From: an uncultured Flavihumibacter sp.
Lineage (GTDB): Bacteria > Bacteroidota > Bacteroidia > Chitinophagales > Chitinophagaceae
Reading direction: 5' to 3'
Assembly (NCBI GenBank): GCA_902168105.1
Contig: CABHOY010000024.1
Location: 1-64,000 of the forward strand
Length of the DNA: 64,000 nucleotides
Below, piece by piece: positions 35,020 to 45,818 of the stretch. Numbering within the stretch: the first letter of the stretch is position 1; the number at the start of each line of letters is the position of its first letter. The notes beneath the pieces were generated by a model, which worked only from the letters and a program-made list of their open reading frames with translations, was not told where the DNA came from and did no database searches. The translations under genes were made by a program, and so were the position numbers.

Positions 35020-38000
35020 TCAGCTCTTGGCAATTAATGAAATTAATTCTTCAGTAGATAATTTTCCGCTGATATCACTGCCCTCCAGCAACCTGTCGGC
35101 CAGGTCCCTTTTACTGTGATGCAGCGCAATGATCTTTTCTTCTATGGTATGTTTTGCCACCAGCCGGTAAATGGTAACGGGTCTTGTTTGTCCGATACGG
35201 TAAGCCCTGTCAGACGCCTGTTCTTCAACAGCGGGGTTCCACCATGGATCAAGGTGTATCACATAGTCGGCAGCCGTTAAGTTCAAGCCTGTTCCTCCTG
35301 CTTTCAGGCTGATGAGGAACAGTGAACCTTCTCCTGATTGGAATTGCTGCACTACTTTCTCTCTTGCAGGAATAGGCGTACTACCATCCAGGTAACAATA
35401 GGAAATGCACAGTTCATCCAGCGCCTGTCTTACCAGCTCAAGGTGACGTACATACTGGCTGAATACCAACGCACGGTGATTGTTGTCTATCAGCTCTTTT
35501 ACTATTTCCAGGAATACCGCCAGCTTGGAAGAGTGTATATCTATCTCCGGATCTATCATCCTGGCATTACAGGCGGCCATACGCAGCTTGCCGATCTCAG
35601 TAAGTGTGTTCAGATGTTGTTTGCTGTTCTTCTCCCGGCTGTATTTCTTAATGTTCTCTACAGCACTGAGGCGCATGGCTTCATAAAAGGCTGCTTCATC
35701 AGGTGAGAGGGAAACCATTTTAACGATCTCGGTCTTTTCCGGCAATTCATCCAGCACCGCAGTTTTGGTACGACGCAACATGAATGGGCTGATCAGTTTC
35801 CGGAGATGTTTCGTTACACTACTTTCCGAATTATAAATAACCGGTGTGGCAAATTGTTTATTGAAGTATTGCAGGTTGCCGAGCAGGCCGGGATTAATAA
35901 AGTTAAAGAGGTTCCATATTTCCGCCAGGTGATTTTGTACAGGCGTACCGGTCAGGATCAATTTAAATCCTGCCTGTAATGCCATAGCGGCCTTAGAAGT
36001 TTTAGTCTGATAGTTTTTGATGGTATGGGCTTCATCCAATACCACCATATTCCAATGTACGCCAGCCAGCAACTTGTCTTCGGATTGCAGGATGCCATAG
36101 GTGACCAGTACGATATCAAAAGGCCCGGCTGTTTTCAATACGGCCGATCTGCTACCATTGCTGATCTGTTTTACCTGTAAAGACGGCGCAAACCGGTTTA
36201 GTTCGTTTGCCCAGTTGGGTAATACGGAGGCAGGACATACTACCAACGCCGGTCCTTCGCTGGCACGATATAACAACATGGTAATGGCCTGGATGGTCTT
36301 ACCAAGACCCATATCATCTGCGAGGCAGGCGCCCGCACCCCAGTTTGCAAGCCGTACCATCCAGCGGAAACCCTCTTCCTGGTAAGGGCGTAATTGTGTT
36401 TGCAATGTAACTGGTACTTCCGGATGGATCGCTTCAGCTGTCGCCTGTCTGGCGCGTAGTGCTTTCCAGTGTTCGTCAGTATCCACATCGCCTGCACCTT
36501 CCAGTAGTTCATCCAGCATGTGTGCCGCCAGGGGACGGATATGTATTTGCTCTTGCTCTGTTTGTGCTACACTGGCCAGGTCATCCAATTGCCTGCGTAG
36601 TTTGGTGGTCAGCGACAGGAATTCGCCGTTCCTGAGTGTGATGAACCGTGTGTTGTTCAGTTTAACAGCATCCAGCAGGTCTTTTAAGGACAACACAGTA
36701 TCTTCATCAACTTTCAGTTCACCGTTGCAGTCAAACCATTTTCCATCCACACGGCGGATAGTAACCCGCAACTGCGTCTGATGCGCCACTCCACGAACTT
36801 TCAGCTTCTGTCCTTCCGGCCATTCTGCTATTGCCAGTTCCGGGTGCCGGTATATGATTTCAAGCAATTGCAAGCAGTCCAGCGGATCATCAAATATGAT
36901 GGTGTCATCCAGCACTTCCTGTACCACAGACTCCTGGATCAGTATCATGAGTTTTGCCAGATTGCTTTTCTCTGCTTCCAGATCACGGATAGCCTGGCAC
37001 CTCTCCCCATTTGTGACGCCGATCAGATGCCGGGCGCCTTCGCCAGGTTTACAATAAGGAGGATCGACGGCGAATGGTTTTACAAAGAAGGTTGCTTTGA
37101 GCGCTTCACCGGTAGGTTGTAACTGTACGCGTATACGTGCATCGGCGGCACGCTGGTTTATGTTCAGTGCGGCTGTATCGTCAACGTTGGAATGAACGGT
37201 GATATGTGCACCTATATTCCGCAGTGCCTGCAATAACTTTTCTTTACCTTCTGCCGGAACGGTACCGATCTGCTTTAATGTTTGTAATACGGAGCGCTGC
37301 TGGGCCGTCAGTCTGATCACCCTTACGCGCGTAGGCGTTTCTTTAATGAGCAGGATATCACGTGTATGATCGCTGATGTTGGTGCCAAACACGTATCCTT
37401 TGCCTGTTCCGTTTACGATCAGTTCCGGCTGTCCTTTTACTACTTCTACAGGAACCGCAGGATCGTCCTGCAAAAAGAGATAAGGATGACCTGATAATTC
37501 CTGCCATACCTGTTCTCCAAAAACATATGACTCGGTGCCGTAGGTATGATAGCTCTCTTTCAGGATCGTAGCTGCTATTCTGAAGTCGTGGTCTGTCATG
37601 TTTTCCAGCCTTCCTTCTTTCAGCTTTTTGAGGTCTGTCGGTCTGCCCCGGCTCCAGCCGGTATCTCCCTGGTGTGTTTGTATCACGGGTTGAATATCTG
37701 ATCCTGCAACGTCGATCAGGTAAGCCAGCCGGGTAATGACAGGCGGTTTTTCTTTCGGTTTATTGACCTCCTGCAGTATCAGGGTATTTAATAGCCTTTC
37801 CCATTCAGGCACGGCCTGCATACGGGAGAATATCGGTGTTTTCCCAATAAAAGCTGCAAGCTCCCGGAAGGTTTTTTCTATGCCCAGATAAGCCTCTTCC
37901 CGGAAAAGATAAAGTAATTCGTATGTCAGCAGCCAGTAATGATGTTGCATGCCCTGATAAAGCACCACCTTGATAAACGGAGCATACGTTTTAAGTAGTT

Positions 38001-39078
38001 TACTTTTCGGATGGAATGCCTGCAGGCATATCAGGGAAAGATAACTGAGCAGGTGTTTATCCTGCTGCCGGGTAGTCGTTTCCAGCAAGATCTGGAGCAT
38101 GTGTTCCGCCCGTTCTTTTCGGCCACTATGGAAGTGCAGTAAACTGATAGCGGGGGTAATATCCTGGAAGAGTTTTTTATCATATGCCGCTATGATCTTG
38201 TTAATGACCGCGTAAGATCTTTCTTCCGGCAGTATCGTTAACGTATAGGCATATAAAAATGCAAATAGCGGGGATACAGGAATGCTATTCTTTTTATCCA
38301 GCTGCCGTTGTTGTTTGATACCTTGTTCGAATTGCGTTAGGGCCTTTTCCGGCTGACCTTCATATAGTTGTACAACTGCTCCTGCGTAAAGTGCATCTGT
38401 TCCGCTGATATCTTCTTTGATCTTACCTTCCTGTAATGCAACTTCAGCATGGAGAAGTAAAGAGGCGTCTTCCCTGATAAAGGCTGCTACTTGTTGTCTG
38501 AACGTGTGCAGCGCTTCCAGGGATGTAAGGGCAAGCAGGTGCTGTTTTACTGCGGCGTTATATATTTTGATGATGCTGTCGGTATCAAACACACGCAACA
38601 GCCCTTCATAGGCCGGATAATATAAGAGATAGCATAAATGCGGGAAATATTCTGGCAGCTCAAAACAGATCTTTCTGACTGGCTGCAGCAATAGCGACTT
38701 TTCTCCTGTAAAAAAAGCGGTCAGCAATTGTTGCAGCTCCTGCAGGCGAGCACTCGTGCTATAAAAAGAGTAAGGTTTGGCGTGATCGAGTAAACGTAGG
38801 TATTGCGGCTGACGGATAACTTCAGGAAACAGGAGAAATCCCAGCTCGGGTATCAGCGAATAATTACCGGCCAGATTGTAATTCCCCAGATTTTTTTCCT
38901 TTAATAATTCCAGGATATCAATGATCCTGTCCTGTGGCATTTCTTTGACACGGTTCACTGCGTCGATGAAGGTATACCGTTCCAATGGATAGAGGTATAC
39001 CGACAGTACGTCCATGACGATCCTGGTATCGGCGTCCTGGGACTGATATTGTTCTTTGTAAAAGGAAAGATTCACCAT
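35020..39078 (-). CDS. SNF2-family DNA translocase/helicase
   Basis: A 1352-residue protein. The C-terminal half is a complete SWI2/SNF2 ATPase: Walker A in LADDMGLGKTIQAITML (about residue 923), Walker B DEAH (about 1015), LTGTPVQNHLAEIWNLFNF, and the helicase C part with LIDNNHRALVFSQYVRHLEL, LISLKAGGTGLNLTAADYVI and DRAYRIGQTRPV. The first 450 residues are helical, TPR-like, and not recognised; a middle region holds a beta-rich segment often found in bacterial SNF2 proteins. The motor moves along double-stranded DNA and displaces bound proteins. It is not accompanied by nuclease or methylase genes, so there is no sign of a DISARM-type defence system. A receiver gene lies 34 bases upstream on the same strand. 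Confidence 0.92.
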   Translation of the reverse strand: MVNLSFYKEQYQSQDADTRIVMDVLSVYLYPLERYTFIDAVNRVKEMPQDRIIDILELLKEKNLGNYNLAGNYSLIPELGFLLFPEVIRQPQYLRLLDHAKPYSFYSTSARLQELQQLLTAFFTGEKSLLLQPVRKICFELPEYFPHLCYLLYYPAYEGLLRVFDTDSIIKIYNAAVKQHLLALTSLEALHTFRQQVAAFIREDASLLLHAEVALQEGKIKEDISGTDALYAGAVVQLYEGQPEKALTQFEQGIKQQRQLDKKNSIPVSPLFAFLYAYTLTILPEERSYAVINKIIAAYDKKLFQDITPAISLLHFHSGRKERAEHMLQILLETTTRQQDKHLLSYLSLICLQAFHPKSKLLKTYAPFIKVVLYQGMQHHYWLLTYELLYLFREEAYLGIEKTFRELAAFIGKTPIFSRMQAVPEWERLLNTLILQEVNKPKEKPPVITRLAYLIDVAGSDIQPVIQTHQGDTGWSRGRPTDLKKLKEGRLENMTDHDFRIAATILKESYHTYGTESYVFGEQVWQELSGHPYLFLQDDPAVPVEVVKGQPELIVNGTGKGYVFGTNISDHTRDILLIKETPTRVRVIRLTAQQRSVLQTLKQIGTVPAEGKEKLLQALRNIGAHITVHSNVDDTAALNINQRAADARIRVQLQPTGEALKATFFVKPFAVDPPYCKPGEGARHLIGVTNGERCQAIRDLEAEKSNLAKLMILIQESVVQEVLDDTIIFDDPLDCLQLLEIIYRHPELAIAEWPEGQKLKVRGVAHQTQLRVTIRRVDGKWFDCNGELKVDEDTVLSLKDLLDAVKLNNTRFITLRNGEFLSLTTKLRRQLDDLASVAQTEQEQIHIRPLAAHMLDELLEGAGDVDTDEHWKALRARQATAEAIHPEVPVTLQTQLRPYQEEGFRWMVRLANWGAGACLADDMGLGKTIQAITMLLYRASEGPALVVCPASVLPNWANELNRFAPSLQVKQISNGSRSAVLKTAGPFDIVLVTYGILQSEDKLLAGVHWNMVVLDEAHTIKNYQTKTSKAAMALQAGFKLILTGTPVQNHLAEIWNLFNFINPGLLGNLQYFNKQFATPVIYNSESSVTKHLRKLISPFMLRRTKTAVLDELPEKTEIVKMVSLSPDEAAFYEAMRLSAVENIKKYSREKNSKQHLNTLTEIGKLRMAACNARMIDPEIDIHSSKLAVFLEIVKELIDNNHRALVFSQYVRHLELVRQALDELCISYCYLDGSTPIPAREKVVQQFQSGEGSLFLISLKAGGTGLNLTAADYVIHLDPWWNPAVEEQASDRAYRIGQTRPVTIYRLVAKHTIEEKIIALHHSKRDLADRLLEGSDISGKLSTEELISLIAKS

Positions 39079-39112
39079 TGCCGGTGCAATCTACAATTTT
39101 ATCTGTCGTTCA

Positions 39113-39523
39113 TTATTTGATAAAAGAGAGCATATACCTGGCGGTGGTCAGGAAAGATGCGAGGTCATTGGGTTTGGTGATGTAATCTTTAACCCCCAGC
39201 TCTATACTTTTGGCTTTGAATACCGGTGAAGTAGAAGTGCTCCAGATGATCTTGGGGATATCTGTGAAACGGCCCTTGTCATTCAATTCTTTTACAACTT
39301 CCACGCCCGTCAGTTCAGGAATATTATAGTCCAGGATCATGAGAGCAGGTAGCTCCCCGTCGCCTATATTCTCAAGGTATTTGACAAACTTTCTGCCGTT
39401 TGGAATGCACACAAGTTGCCAGCTGGGATCTATTTCTTCAATTGCATTTTCTAACAGCTCCTGGTCATCGATATCATCTTCTGCCAACAGGATCAGCCTT
39501 TTCGAATGGCCTAAAAGTTGCAT
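39113..39523 (-). CDS. Stand-alone receiver domain response regulator
   Basis: A 136-residue single-domain receiver of the Rcp1/CheY type. The acidic pocket is AEDDIDD, the phosphoacceptor is Asp in LMILDYNIPEL, the switch Thr/Ser is in IIWSTSTS, and the Lys is in YITKPNDL. With no output domain it must act by protein contact or as a phosphate shuttle or sink. It is divergent from the giant hybrid kinase gene across a 150-base region containing a dyad, so the two are likely partners. Confidence 0.9.
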   Translation of the reverse strand: MQLLGHSKRLILLAEDDIDDQELLENAIEEIDPSWQLVCIPNGRKFVKYLENIGDGELPALMILDYNIPELTGVEVVKELNDKGRFTDIPKIIWSTSTSPVFKAKSIELGVKDYITKPNDLASFLTTARYMLSFIK

Positions 39524-39563
39524 CTGTTAAGTTGTTTTATGGAAACAAAAGTACTTACTTCAA

Positions 39564-39591
39564 ACCATATAATACATAGCATCTATATGGT
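39564..39591. promoter_or_regulatory. Dyad in the divergent receiver/kinase promoter region
   Basis: ACCATATA and TATATGGT form a perfect 8-bp inverted repeat with a 12-base spacer, about 40 bases upstream of the receiver gene and 80 upstream of the hybrid kinase. It could be a shared operator for both divergent transcripts. Confidence 0.3.
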
Positions 39592-39673
39592 ATGATTGGG
39601 AAAGGAGAGATTAAACACAACTTAAAGAATTTTTTAACTTATATACAATAGCACCAGCTAACACGCCTTCATC

Positions 39674-42600
39674 ATGAACACGCGGAGAAAAAGTCCCGAT
39701 AATACTGCTCTGTCTGATAAGCCTGTGGAAAAAAGTCCACAGACTTCCACAACAAAAAGCAAAAAGCGAATACAACAGGTCCACGAACCGTTGGCCGATG
39801 AATTGGATTTACGGCAGCTCTTTCAGGTGTTGTCGGAGGTCAGGAGTGGTAATTTCTCCGCCAGGATGCCGGAGGACAGCATTGGGTTAAGCGGTAAGAT
39901 CTGCGATACCATCAATGAGATCATTTCCCTGAATGAAACCCTGGTCGAAGAGCTAACCCTTGCGCGTAATACTATCGGGAAAATGGGGCGTTTAAACCAC
40001 AGGGTAGTCATGCCACGTACGGCAAAAGGTTCCTGGGATACTGCGGTGGTCTCTATTAATACACTTATCTCGGATCTTGTACATCCGACAATTGAAATAG
40101 CCCATGTGATCAGCTCCGTGGCGAAGGGTAACCTTTCCCAGGAGATGCCATTACAGATAGAAGATCACGTATTACAGGGAGAATTTGCGCGTATTGCCAC
40201 TGAGGTGAACGGGATGGTGAAACAGCTGAACCTCTTCTCCCGCGAGGTAACGCGTGTGGCGCGTGAGGTGGGCTCAGAAGGTAAACTGGGTGGCCAGGCG
40301 AAAGTAAAGGACGTTGCGGGTGTATGGAAAGACCTGACAGACTCGGTAAACCAGATGGCGGGTAACCTGACGGCGCAGGTACGTAACATCGCAGATGTGA
40401 CGACGGCGGTGGCAAAAGGAGACCTTTCCAAAAAGATCACGGTGGACGTACAGGGAGAGATACTTGAACTGAAAGATACGATCAATACGATGGTGGACCA
40501 GCTGAACTCTTTCTCCTCCGAGGTAACGCGTGTTGCACGTGAGGTGGGTACAGACGGTAAGCTGGGAGGCCAGGCTGAAGTAAAAGGGGTGGCGGGTACC
40601 TGGAAGGACCTGACCGACTCCGTGAACCAGATGGCGTCCAACCTGACAGGCCAGGTGCGTAACATCGCGGAGGTAACCACAGCGGTAGCGCGAGGGGACC
40701 TGTCACGTAAGATCACGGTGGACGTGCGTGGAGAGATCCTGGAGTTGAAAAACACCATGAACACCATGGTGGACCAGCTGAACTCTTTCTCTGCAGAGGT
40801 GACGCGTGTGGCCCGTGAAGTGGGTTCTGAAGGTAAGTTAGGTGGGCAGGCTACGGTGAAAGGTGTAGGTGGTGTGTGGAAAGACCTGACGGACTCGGTA
40901 AACCAGATGGCGGGTAACCTGACGGCGCAGGTGCGAAATATCGCCGACGTAACAACGGCGGTAGCGAAAGGTGACCTGTCGCGTAAAATTACAGTGGACG
41001 TAAAAGGAGAGATCCTTGAACTAAAGAATACGATCAATACGATGGTGGACCAGCTGAACTCCTTCGCTTCCGAGGTGACCCGTGTGGCCCTCGAGGTAGG
41101 TACGGAAGGTAAGCTGGGCGGTCAGGCAAAAGTGCAGGGTGTAGGTGGTACCTGGAAGGACCTGACGGACTCCGTGAACCAGATGGGGTCCAACCTGACA
41201 GCACAGGTACGTAACATTGCCGAGGTAACGACGGCGGTGGCGAATGGTGACCTTTCTAAAAAGATCACGGTGAATGTGGAAGGTGAGATCCTGGAGCTGA
41301 AAAAGACGATCAATACGATGGTGGACCAGCTGAACTCCTTCGCTTCTGAGGTGACCCGTGTGGCCCTGGAGGTAGGTACGGAAGGTAAGCTGGGCGGCCA
41401 GGCGAAAGTGCAGGGCGTAGGCGGTACCTGGAAAGACCTGACGGAATCAGTAAACCAGATGGGATCTAACCTGACGGCCCAGGTGCGTAACATCGCTGAA
41501 GTAACAACGGCGGTGGCGAAAGGCGACCTGTCACGTAAGATCACGGTGGACGTAAAAGGAGAGATCCTGGAGTTGAAGAACACGATCAATACGATGGTGG
41601 ACCAGTTGAACTCCTTCGGTTCGGAAGTGTTCCGTGTGGCGCGTGAGGTAGGTTCAGAAGGTAAACTGGGAGGCCAGGCAGATGTACCGGGTGTGGAAGG
41701 TTTGTGGAAAGACTTAACAGACTCTGTAAATATCATGGCGTCCAACCTGACATCGCAGGTACGTAACATTGCCGAAGTAACAACGGCGGTGGCAAATGGC
41801 GACCTGTCACGTAAGATCGAAGTAGACGTAAAAGGTGAGATCCTTGAATTAAAGAATACCATCAATACCATGGTGGAACAGCTGCGTGCATTCGCCTCTG
41901 AGGTGACGCGTGTGGCCCGTGAGGTGGGTACGGACGGAAAACTGGGCGGCCAGGCGTTCGTGCCGGGTGTAGGTGGTACCTGGAAAGACCTGACGGACTC
42001 TGTAAACCAGATGGCAGGTAACCTGACGGCCCAGGTGCGTAACATCGCCGATGTGGCTATTGCGGTTGCTAATGGTGACATGTCCCGTAAGATCACGGTG
42101 GACGTACGCGGAGAGATCCTCCAGCTGAAAGAAACACTGAATACGATGGTGGACCAGCTGCGCGCATTTGCCTCTGAGGTAACGCGTGTAGCGCGTGAAG
42201 TAGGTACAGATGGTAAGCTGGGCGGTCAGGCGTTCGTGCCTGGTGTGGCAGGTACCTGGAAAGACCTTACGGACTCCGTAAACCAGATGACGGGTAACCT
42301 GACCTCGCAGGTACGTAACATTGCCGAGGTAACCAAAGCGGTGGCCTCCGGCGACTTGTCCAAGAAAGTAACGATAGACGTTAAAGGAGAGATCCTCGAT
42401 CTGAAAAATACCATCAACACGATGGTGGACCAGTTGAACTCCTTCGCCTTCGAGGTAACGCGTGTGGCGCGTGAAGTAGGTACGGAAGGTAAGCTGGGTG
42501 GTCAGGCAGAAGTACAGGGCGTAGGTGGTACCTGGAAAGATCTGACCGACTCCGTAAATATGATGGCGTCCAACCTGACCAACCAGGTGCGTGGTATCGC

Positions 42601-45600
42601 GAAAGTGGTGACCGCCGTGGCTACGGGTAACCTGAAACAAAAGCTGTCTATTGTTTCCCGTGGTGAGGTGGCTCAGTTAACAGAGACCATTAATGAAATG
42701 ATCGATACGCTGGCATTGTTTGCCGACCAGGTAACGACGGTGGCCCGTGAGGTGGGTGTTGAAGGACGTTTGGGTGGTCAGGCAAGTGTGCCTGGCGCTT
42801 CCGGTATCTGGAAGAACCTGACAGAGAACGTGAATCAGCTGGCGGAAAACCTCACTACGCAGGTACGTGCTATCTCTGCGGTAGCATCTGCGGTAACGAA
42901 AGGTGACCTGACCCAGATGATCCGTGTGGAAGCGAAAGGTGAGGTGGAAGAACTGAAAGATACCATCAACCAGATGATCGCCAACCTGAAACAGACGACG
43001 CTGCGTAACCAGGAACAGGACTGGCTGAAATCCAACCTGGCTAAATTTACGCAGATGCTCCAGGGACAGAAGGACCTGAATACGGTGACCCGCCGTATCC
43101 TCTCGGAGCTGGCGCAGGTCGTGAATGCACAGAAGGGGATGTTCTACATCCTGGAACAGGAGGAAAACCTTTTAAATCCAAAACTGAAATTATTTGCAGC
43201 ATATGCCTATGGCAATGAGGTGAGCATTTCCCGCGAATTTGCACTCGGACAAGGTCTTGTAGGGCAATGTGCTGTGGAGAAAGAACGTATCCTGCTGACC
43301 AATGTACCTTCCAATTATATTAAGATCAGCTCCGGTCTGGGAGAAGCTACACCGGTGAACCTGATCGTACTGCCGGTATTGTTCGAGTCACAGATCAAAG
43401 CGGTGATAGAACTGGCGTCTTTCGATATGTTCAGCCAGACGCATCTGGACTTCCTCAGTCAGCTGACAGAAAGTATCGGTATCGTGTTGAACACCATCGA
43501 GGCGAATTCCAGAACCGAAGACCTGCTGGAACAGTCACAGTCGCTGGCAGATGAATTAAGACGTACCAACGAAGAATTACAGGACAAGGCCCACCTGCTG
43601 GTAAAACAGAAAGAGGAAGTGGAAGAAAAGAACAAGGAGGTGGAAGAAGCAAGGAAATCGCTGGAAGAAAAAGCAGAGCAGCTGCAGCTTACTTCGAAAT
43701 ATAAATCGGAGTTCCTTGCCAACATGTCCCACGAGTTGCGTACGCCATTGAACTCCCTGTTAATCCTTGCACAACAGTTATACGAGAACCATGACGGTAA
43801 CCTGAATGAAAAACAGGTACGTTATGCGAAAACGATCCATAGCTGCGGAGATGACCTGATACAGTTGATCAACGATATTCTTGACCTGTCCAAGATCGAG
43901 TCCGGGTATATTTCTACAGACTTTATTAAAGTGCGCTTCAATGAAGTGGTATCTTTCGTGGAAACTACCTTTAAGCACGTCTCCGAAAGTAAGAGCCTGC
44001 GCTTCCGAATCGAAATGGATGATCAGTTACCACAATCGCTGGAAACGGACGTACAGCGTCTGAACCAGATCCTGAAAAACCTCCTTTCCAATGCGTTTAA
44101 ATTCACAGAAAAAGGAGAAGTGAAACTCCGGATCTATGAAGCTAAACGGAACTGGCGCTTACTGAATGGAAGCCTGGATAGTGCAGATAAAGTGGTTGCT
44201 TTCGAGATCAGGGATACAGGTATTGGTATTTCGAAAGATAAACAGAACATCATCTTCGAAGCCTTCCAGCAGGCGGAAGGTTCCACCAGCCGTAAATATG
44301 GAGGTACCGGTCTCGGATTGTCTATCAGCCGTGGTCTGGCCGACCTGCTTGGAGGTTCTATCGAACTGGAAAGTGAAGCTGGCCGGGGTAGTACCTTTAC
44401 ATTGTTCCTGCCGTTGCAGTATAATCCTGCCGCTATCAGAAGGGAGAAACAAAGCAGCCTGACAGTAGGACAATACCCGTTGCCGGAAGACTATGAAGCC
44501 GCACTCGTACAGCCAATACCGACAATAAAGGTCCCGGAAACAAAAGACCTCGACGGACTGAATGAGATCATCAATGAAATAGGCGACGACCGGACACATA
44601 TTGTCGACACCGATAAGGTAGTGCTGATCGTGGAAGATGATGTAAGGTTTGCCAAGATCATGCTGGAAAAGGCGCATGAGATGGGATTAAAGGTAGTTGT
44701 GGCCACCAGTTTCGGAGATGTATTTGACCTGACAAACAAATACAACCCGATTGCGGTAACGCTGGATGTGAAACTGCCGGATGCGAGCGGATGGAGGGTA
44801 TTGGACCTTTTCAAGAATGATATCAATCTGAGGCATATTCCTATTCACCTGATATCCGGAGAAGAAAACCGTTTGCTGGCAATGCACCGTGGCGCCAGGA
44901 GTTTTAGCCTGAAGCCACTGAAAGCGGAAGCGCTGAATGTGTTGTTCGCCAACATTATTGAACATGACAGCCGGAAAACGAAGAAGGTACTTGTCGTGGA
45001 AGATAATGAGCCGGATGCTTCTCAGATAGCCAGGATACTGGATAACGGAGAGCTCATTGAAATGGATTTTGTGGAAAATGGAAAAGCTGCGATCGATCGG
45101 GTGAATAATACAATTTACGATTGTATTATTGCCGACTATATGCTGCCTGACATTGACGGTGCAGAATTCGTTGCTAATATGAATACAGTGAACAGGTATA
45201 ATGCAACGCCAGTGATCGTATATTCAGCCAAAGATTTCTCCAATAGTGAGAAATCCAAGCTGAAACAGTATGCCAATAAAATACTGCTCAAAGGCGTTAA
45301 CTCTCTTGACCTGTTACTTGAAGAAACGGTGATGCAATTACATATTAATCACCAGTCCCTGTTGCCGGAAAAGAAGAAGCTGATAGAAGACCTGCGTTCC
45401 CAGAAAGATGTATTGATCCATAAAAATGTGCTGGTAGTAGATGACGACGTGCGTAACCTGTTTGCACTGACCACGGCTTTTGAAAGGTTCCATATCAATA
45501 CTATCACGGCGGAGAGTGGTAAAGAAGCGATGAACATTCTGAGTGAAAATGGAGATATCGATATTGTGTTAATGGATATTATGATGCCTGAAATGGACGG

Positions 45601-45787
45601 GTATGAAACGATGCAAAAGATCAGGAGGGAGCACAAGAACAGCGCATTGCCGATCATAGCGGTAACAGCAAAAGCGATGAAGGGTGACAGAGAAAAATGC
45701 CTTGAAGCGGGAGCTTCCGATTATATTACAAAACCGTTAAAAATAGATCAATTGTTGTCGTTGATGCGTGTTTGGCTGTATAGATAA
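39674..45787 (+). CDS. Giant cytosolic HAMP-repeat hybrid histidine kinase
   Basis: A 2037-residue hybrid kinase with no signal peptide or membrane helix. An N-terminal divergent HAMP module (about 45-105) precedes a tandem array of eleven HAMP modules to about residue 1110, in 92-residue units with the linker [15 protein letters not shown] and the core [24 protein letters not shown] domain (about 1130-1280), a coiled coil (1285-1340), HisKA with His1353 ([13 protein letters not shown]), HATPase_c (about 1457-1580) and three receivers (Asp1698, Asp1821, Asp1968) follow. Poly-HAMP arrays of this type are the hallmark of fungal group III osmosensing kinases and occur in some bacteria. The array transmits conformational signals. 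The output target is unknown; the adjacent receiver and receiver-kinase are candidate partners. Confidence 0.95.
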   Translation: MNTRRKSPDNTALSDKPVEKSPQTSTTKSKKRIQQVHEPLADELDLRQLFQVLSEVRSGNFSARMPEDSIGLSGKICDTINEIISLNETLVEELTLARNTIGKMGRLNHRVVMPRTAKGSWDTAVVSINTLISDLVHPTIEIAHVISSVAKGNLSQEMPLQIEDHVLQGEFARIATEVNGMVKQLNLFSREVTRVAREVGSEGKLGGQAKVKDVAGVWKDLTDSVNQMAGNLTAQVRNIADVTTAVAKGDLSKKITVDVQGEILELKDTINTMVDQLNSFSSEVTRVAREVGTDGKLGGQAEVKGVAGTWKDLTDSVNQMASNLTGQVRNIAEVTTAVARGDLSRKITVDVRGEILELKNTMNTMVDQLNSFSAEVTRVAREVGSEGKLGGQATVKGVGGVWKDLTDSVNQMAGNLTAQVRNIADVTTAVAKGDLSRKITVDVKGEILELKNTINTMVDQLNSFASEVTRVALEVGTEGKLGGQAKVQGVGGTWKDLTDSVNQMGSNLTAQVRNIAEVTTAVANGDLSKKITVNVEGEILELKKTINTMVDQLNSFASEVTRVALEVGTEGKLGGQAKVQGVGGTWKDLTESVNQMGSNLTAQVRNIAEVTTAVAKGDLSRKITVDVKGEILELKNTINTMVDQLNSFGSEVFRVAREVGSEGKLGGQADVPGVEGLWKDLTDSVNIMASNLTSQVRNIAEVTTAVANGDLSRKIEVDVKGEILELKNTINTMVEQLRAFASEVTRVAREVGTDGKLGGQAFVPGVGGTWKDLTDSVNQMAGNLTAQVRNIADVAIAVANGDMSRKITVDVRGEILQLKETLNTMVDQLRAFASEVTRVAREVGTDGKLGGQAFVPGVAGTWKDLTDSVNQMTGNLTSQVRNIAEVTKAVASGDLSKKVTIDVKGEILDLKNTINTMVDQLNSFAFEVTRVAREVGTEGKLGGQAEVQGVGGTWKDLTDSVNMMASNLTNQVRGIAKVVTAVATGNLKQKLSIVSRGEVAQLTETINEMIDTLALFADQVTTVAREVGVEGRLGGQASVPGASGIWKNLTENVNQLAENLTTQVRAISAVASAVTKGDLTQMIRVEAKGEVEELKDTINQMIANLKQTTLRNQEQDWLKSNLAKFTQMLQGQKDLNTVTRRILSELAQVVNAQKGMFYILEQEENLLNPKLKLFAAYAYGNEVSISREFALGQGLVGQCAVEKERILLTNVPSNYIKISSGLGEATPVNLIVLPVLFESQIKAVIELASFDMFSQTHLDFLSQLTESIGIVLNTIEANSRTEDLLEQSQSLADELRRTNEELQDKAHLLVKQKEEVEEKNKEVEEARKSLEEKAEQLQLTSKYKSEFLANMSHELRTPLNSLLILAQQLYENHDGNLNEKQVRYAKTIHSCGDDLIQLINDILDLSKIESGYISTDFIKVRFNEVVSFVETTFKHVSESKSLRFRIEMDDQLPQSLETDVQRLNQILKNLLSNAFKFTEKGEVKLRIYEAKRNWRLLNGSLDSADKVVAFEIRDTGIGISKDKQNIIFEAFQQAEGSTSRKYGGTGLGLSISRGLADLLGGSIELESEAGRGSTFTLFLPLQYNPAAIRREKQSSLTVGQYPLPEDYEAALVQPIPTIKVPETKDLDGLNEIINEIGDDRTHIVDTDKVVLIVEDDVRFAKIMLEKAHEMGLKVVVATSFGDVFDLTNKYNPIAVTLDVKLPDASGWRVLDLFKNDINLRHIPIHLISGEENRLLAMHRGARSFSLKPLKAEALNVLFANIIEHDSRKTKKVLVVEDNEPDASQIARILDNGELIEMDFVENGKAAIDRVNNTIYDCIIADYMLPDIDGAEFVANMNTVNRYNATPVIVYSAKDFSNSEKSKLKQYANKILLKGVNSLDLLLEETVMQLHINHQSLLPEKKKLIEDLRSQKDVLIHKNVLVVDDDVRNLFALTTAFERFHINTITAESGKEAMNILSENGDIDIVLMDIMMPEMDGYETMQKIRREHKNSALPIIAVTAKAMKGDREKCLEAGASDYITKPLKIDQLLSLMRVWLYR
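40262..42840 (+). repeat. Tandem 276-bp coding repeats of the HAMP array
   Basis: Ten copies of a 276-base unit are recognisable by the phrase encoding GKLGGQA (nine times) or GRLGGQA (once); for example GGTAA at 40280 and again at 40556. Neighbouring units are very similar at DNA level in the middle and more diverged at the ends. The array is a natural substrate for copy-number change by recombination, and an assembly-collapse risk. Confidence 0.9.
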
Positions 45788-45818
45788 TTTTGAAGTATTC
45801 ATTTGAAAATCAAACATT

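Noticed and set aside
35020..39078. SNF2 helicase as part of a phage-defence system
   Set aside because: DISARM-like and similar systems need methylase, nuclease or DUF1998-type partners; the neighbours here are a receiver domain gene and a TlpA-like protein.
40165..42640. Long antisense open frames (up to about 320 codons) across the HAMP array
   Set aside because: They arise from the repeated, G/C-biased third positions of the 276-bp units; the sense frame is fully explained by HAMP modules and the antisense products look like repeats of low-complexity Ser/Thr/Pro.
40262..42840. Regular repeats that might be taken for a CRISPR array
   Set aside because: The unit is 276 bases, in frame and protein-coding, with no short repeat/unique spacer pattern and no cas genes nearby.
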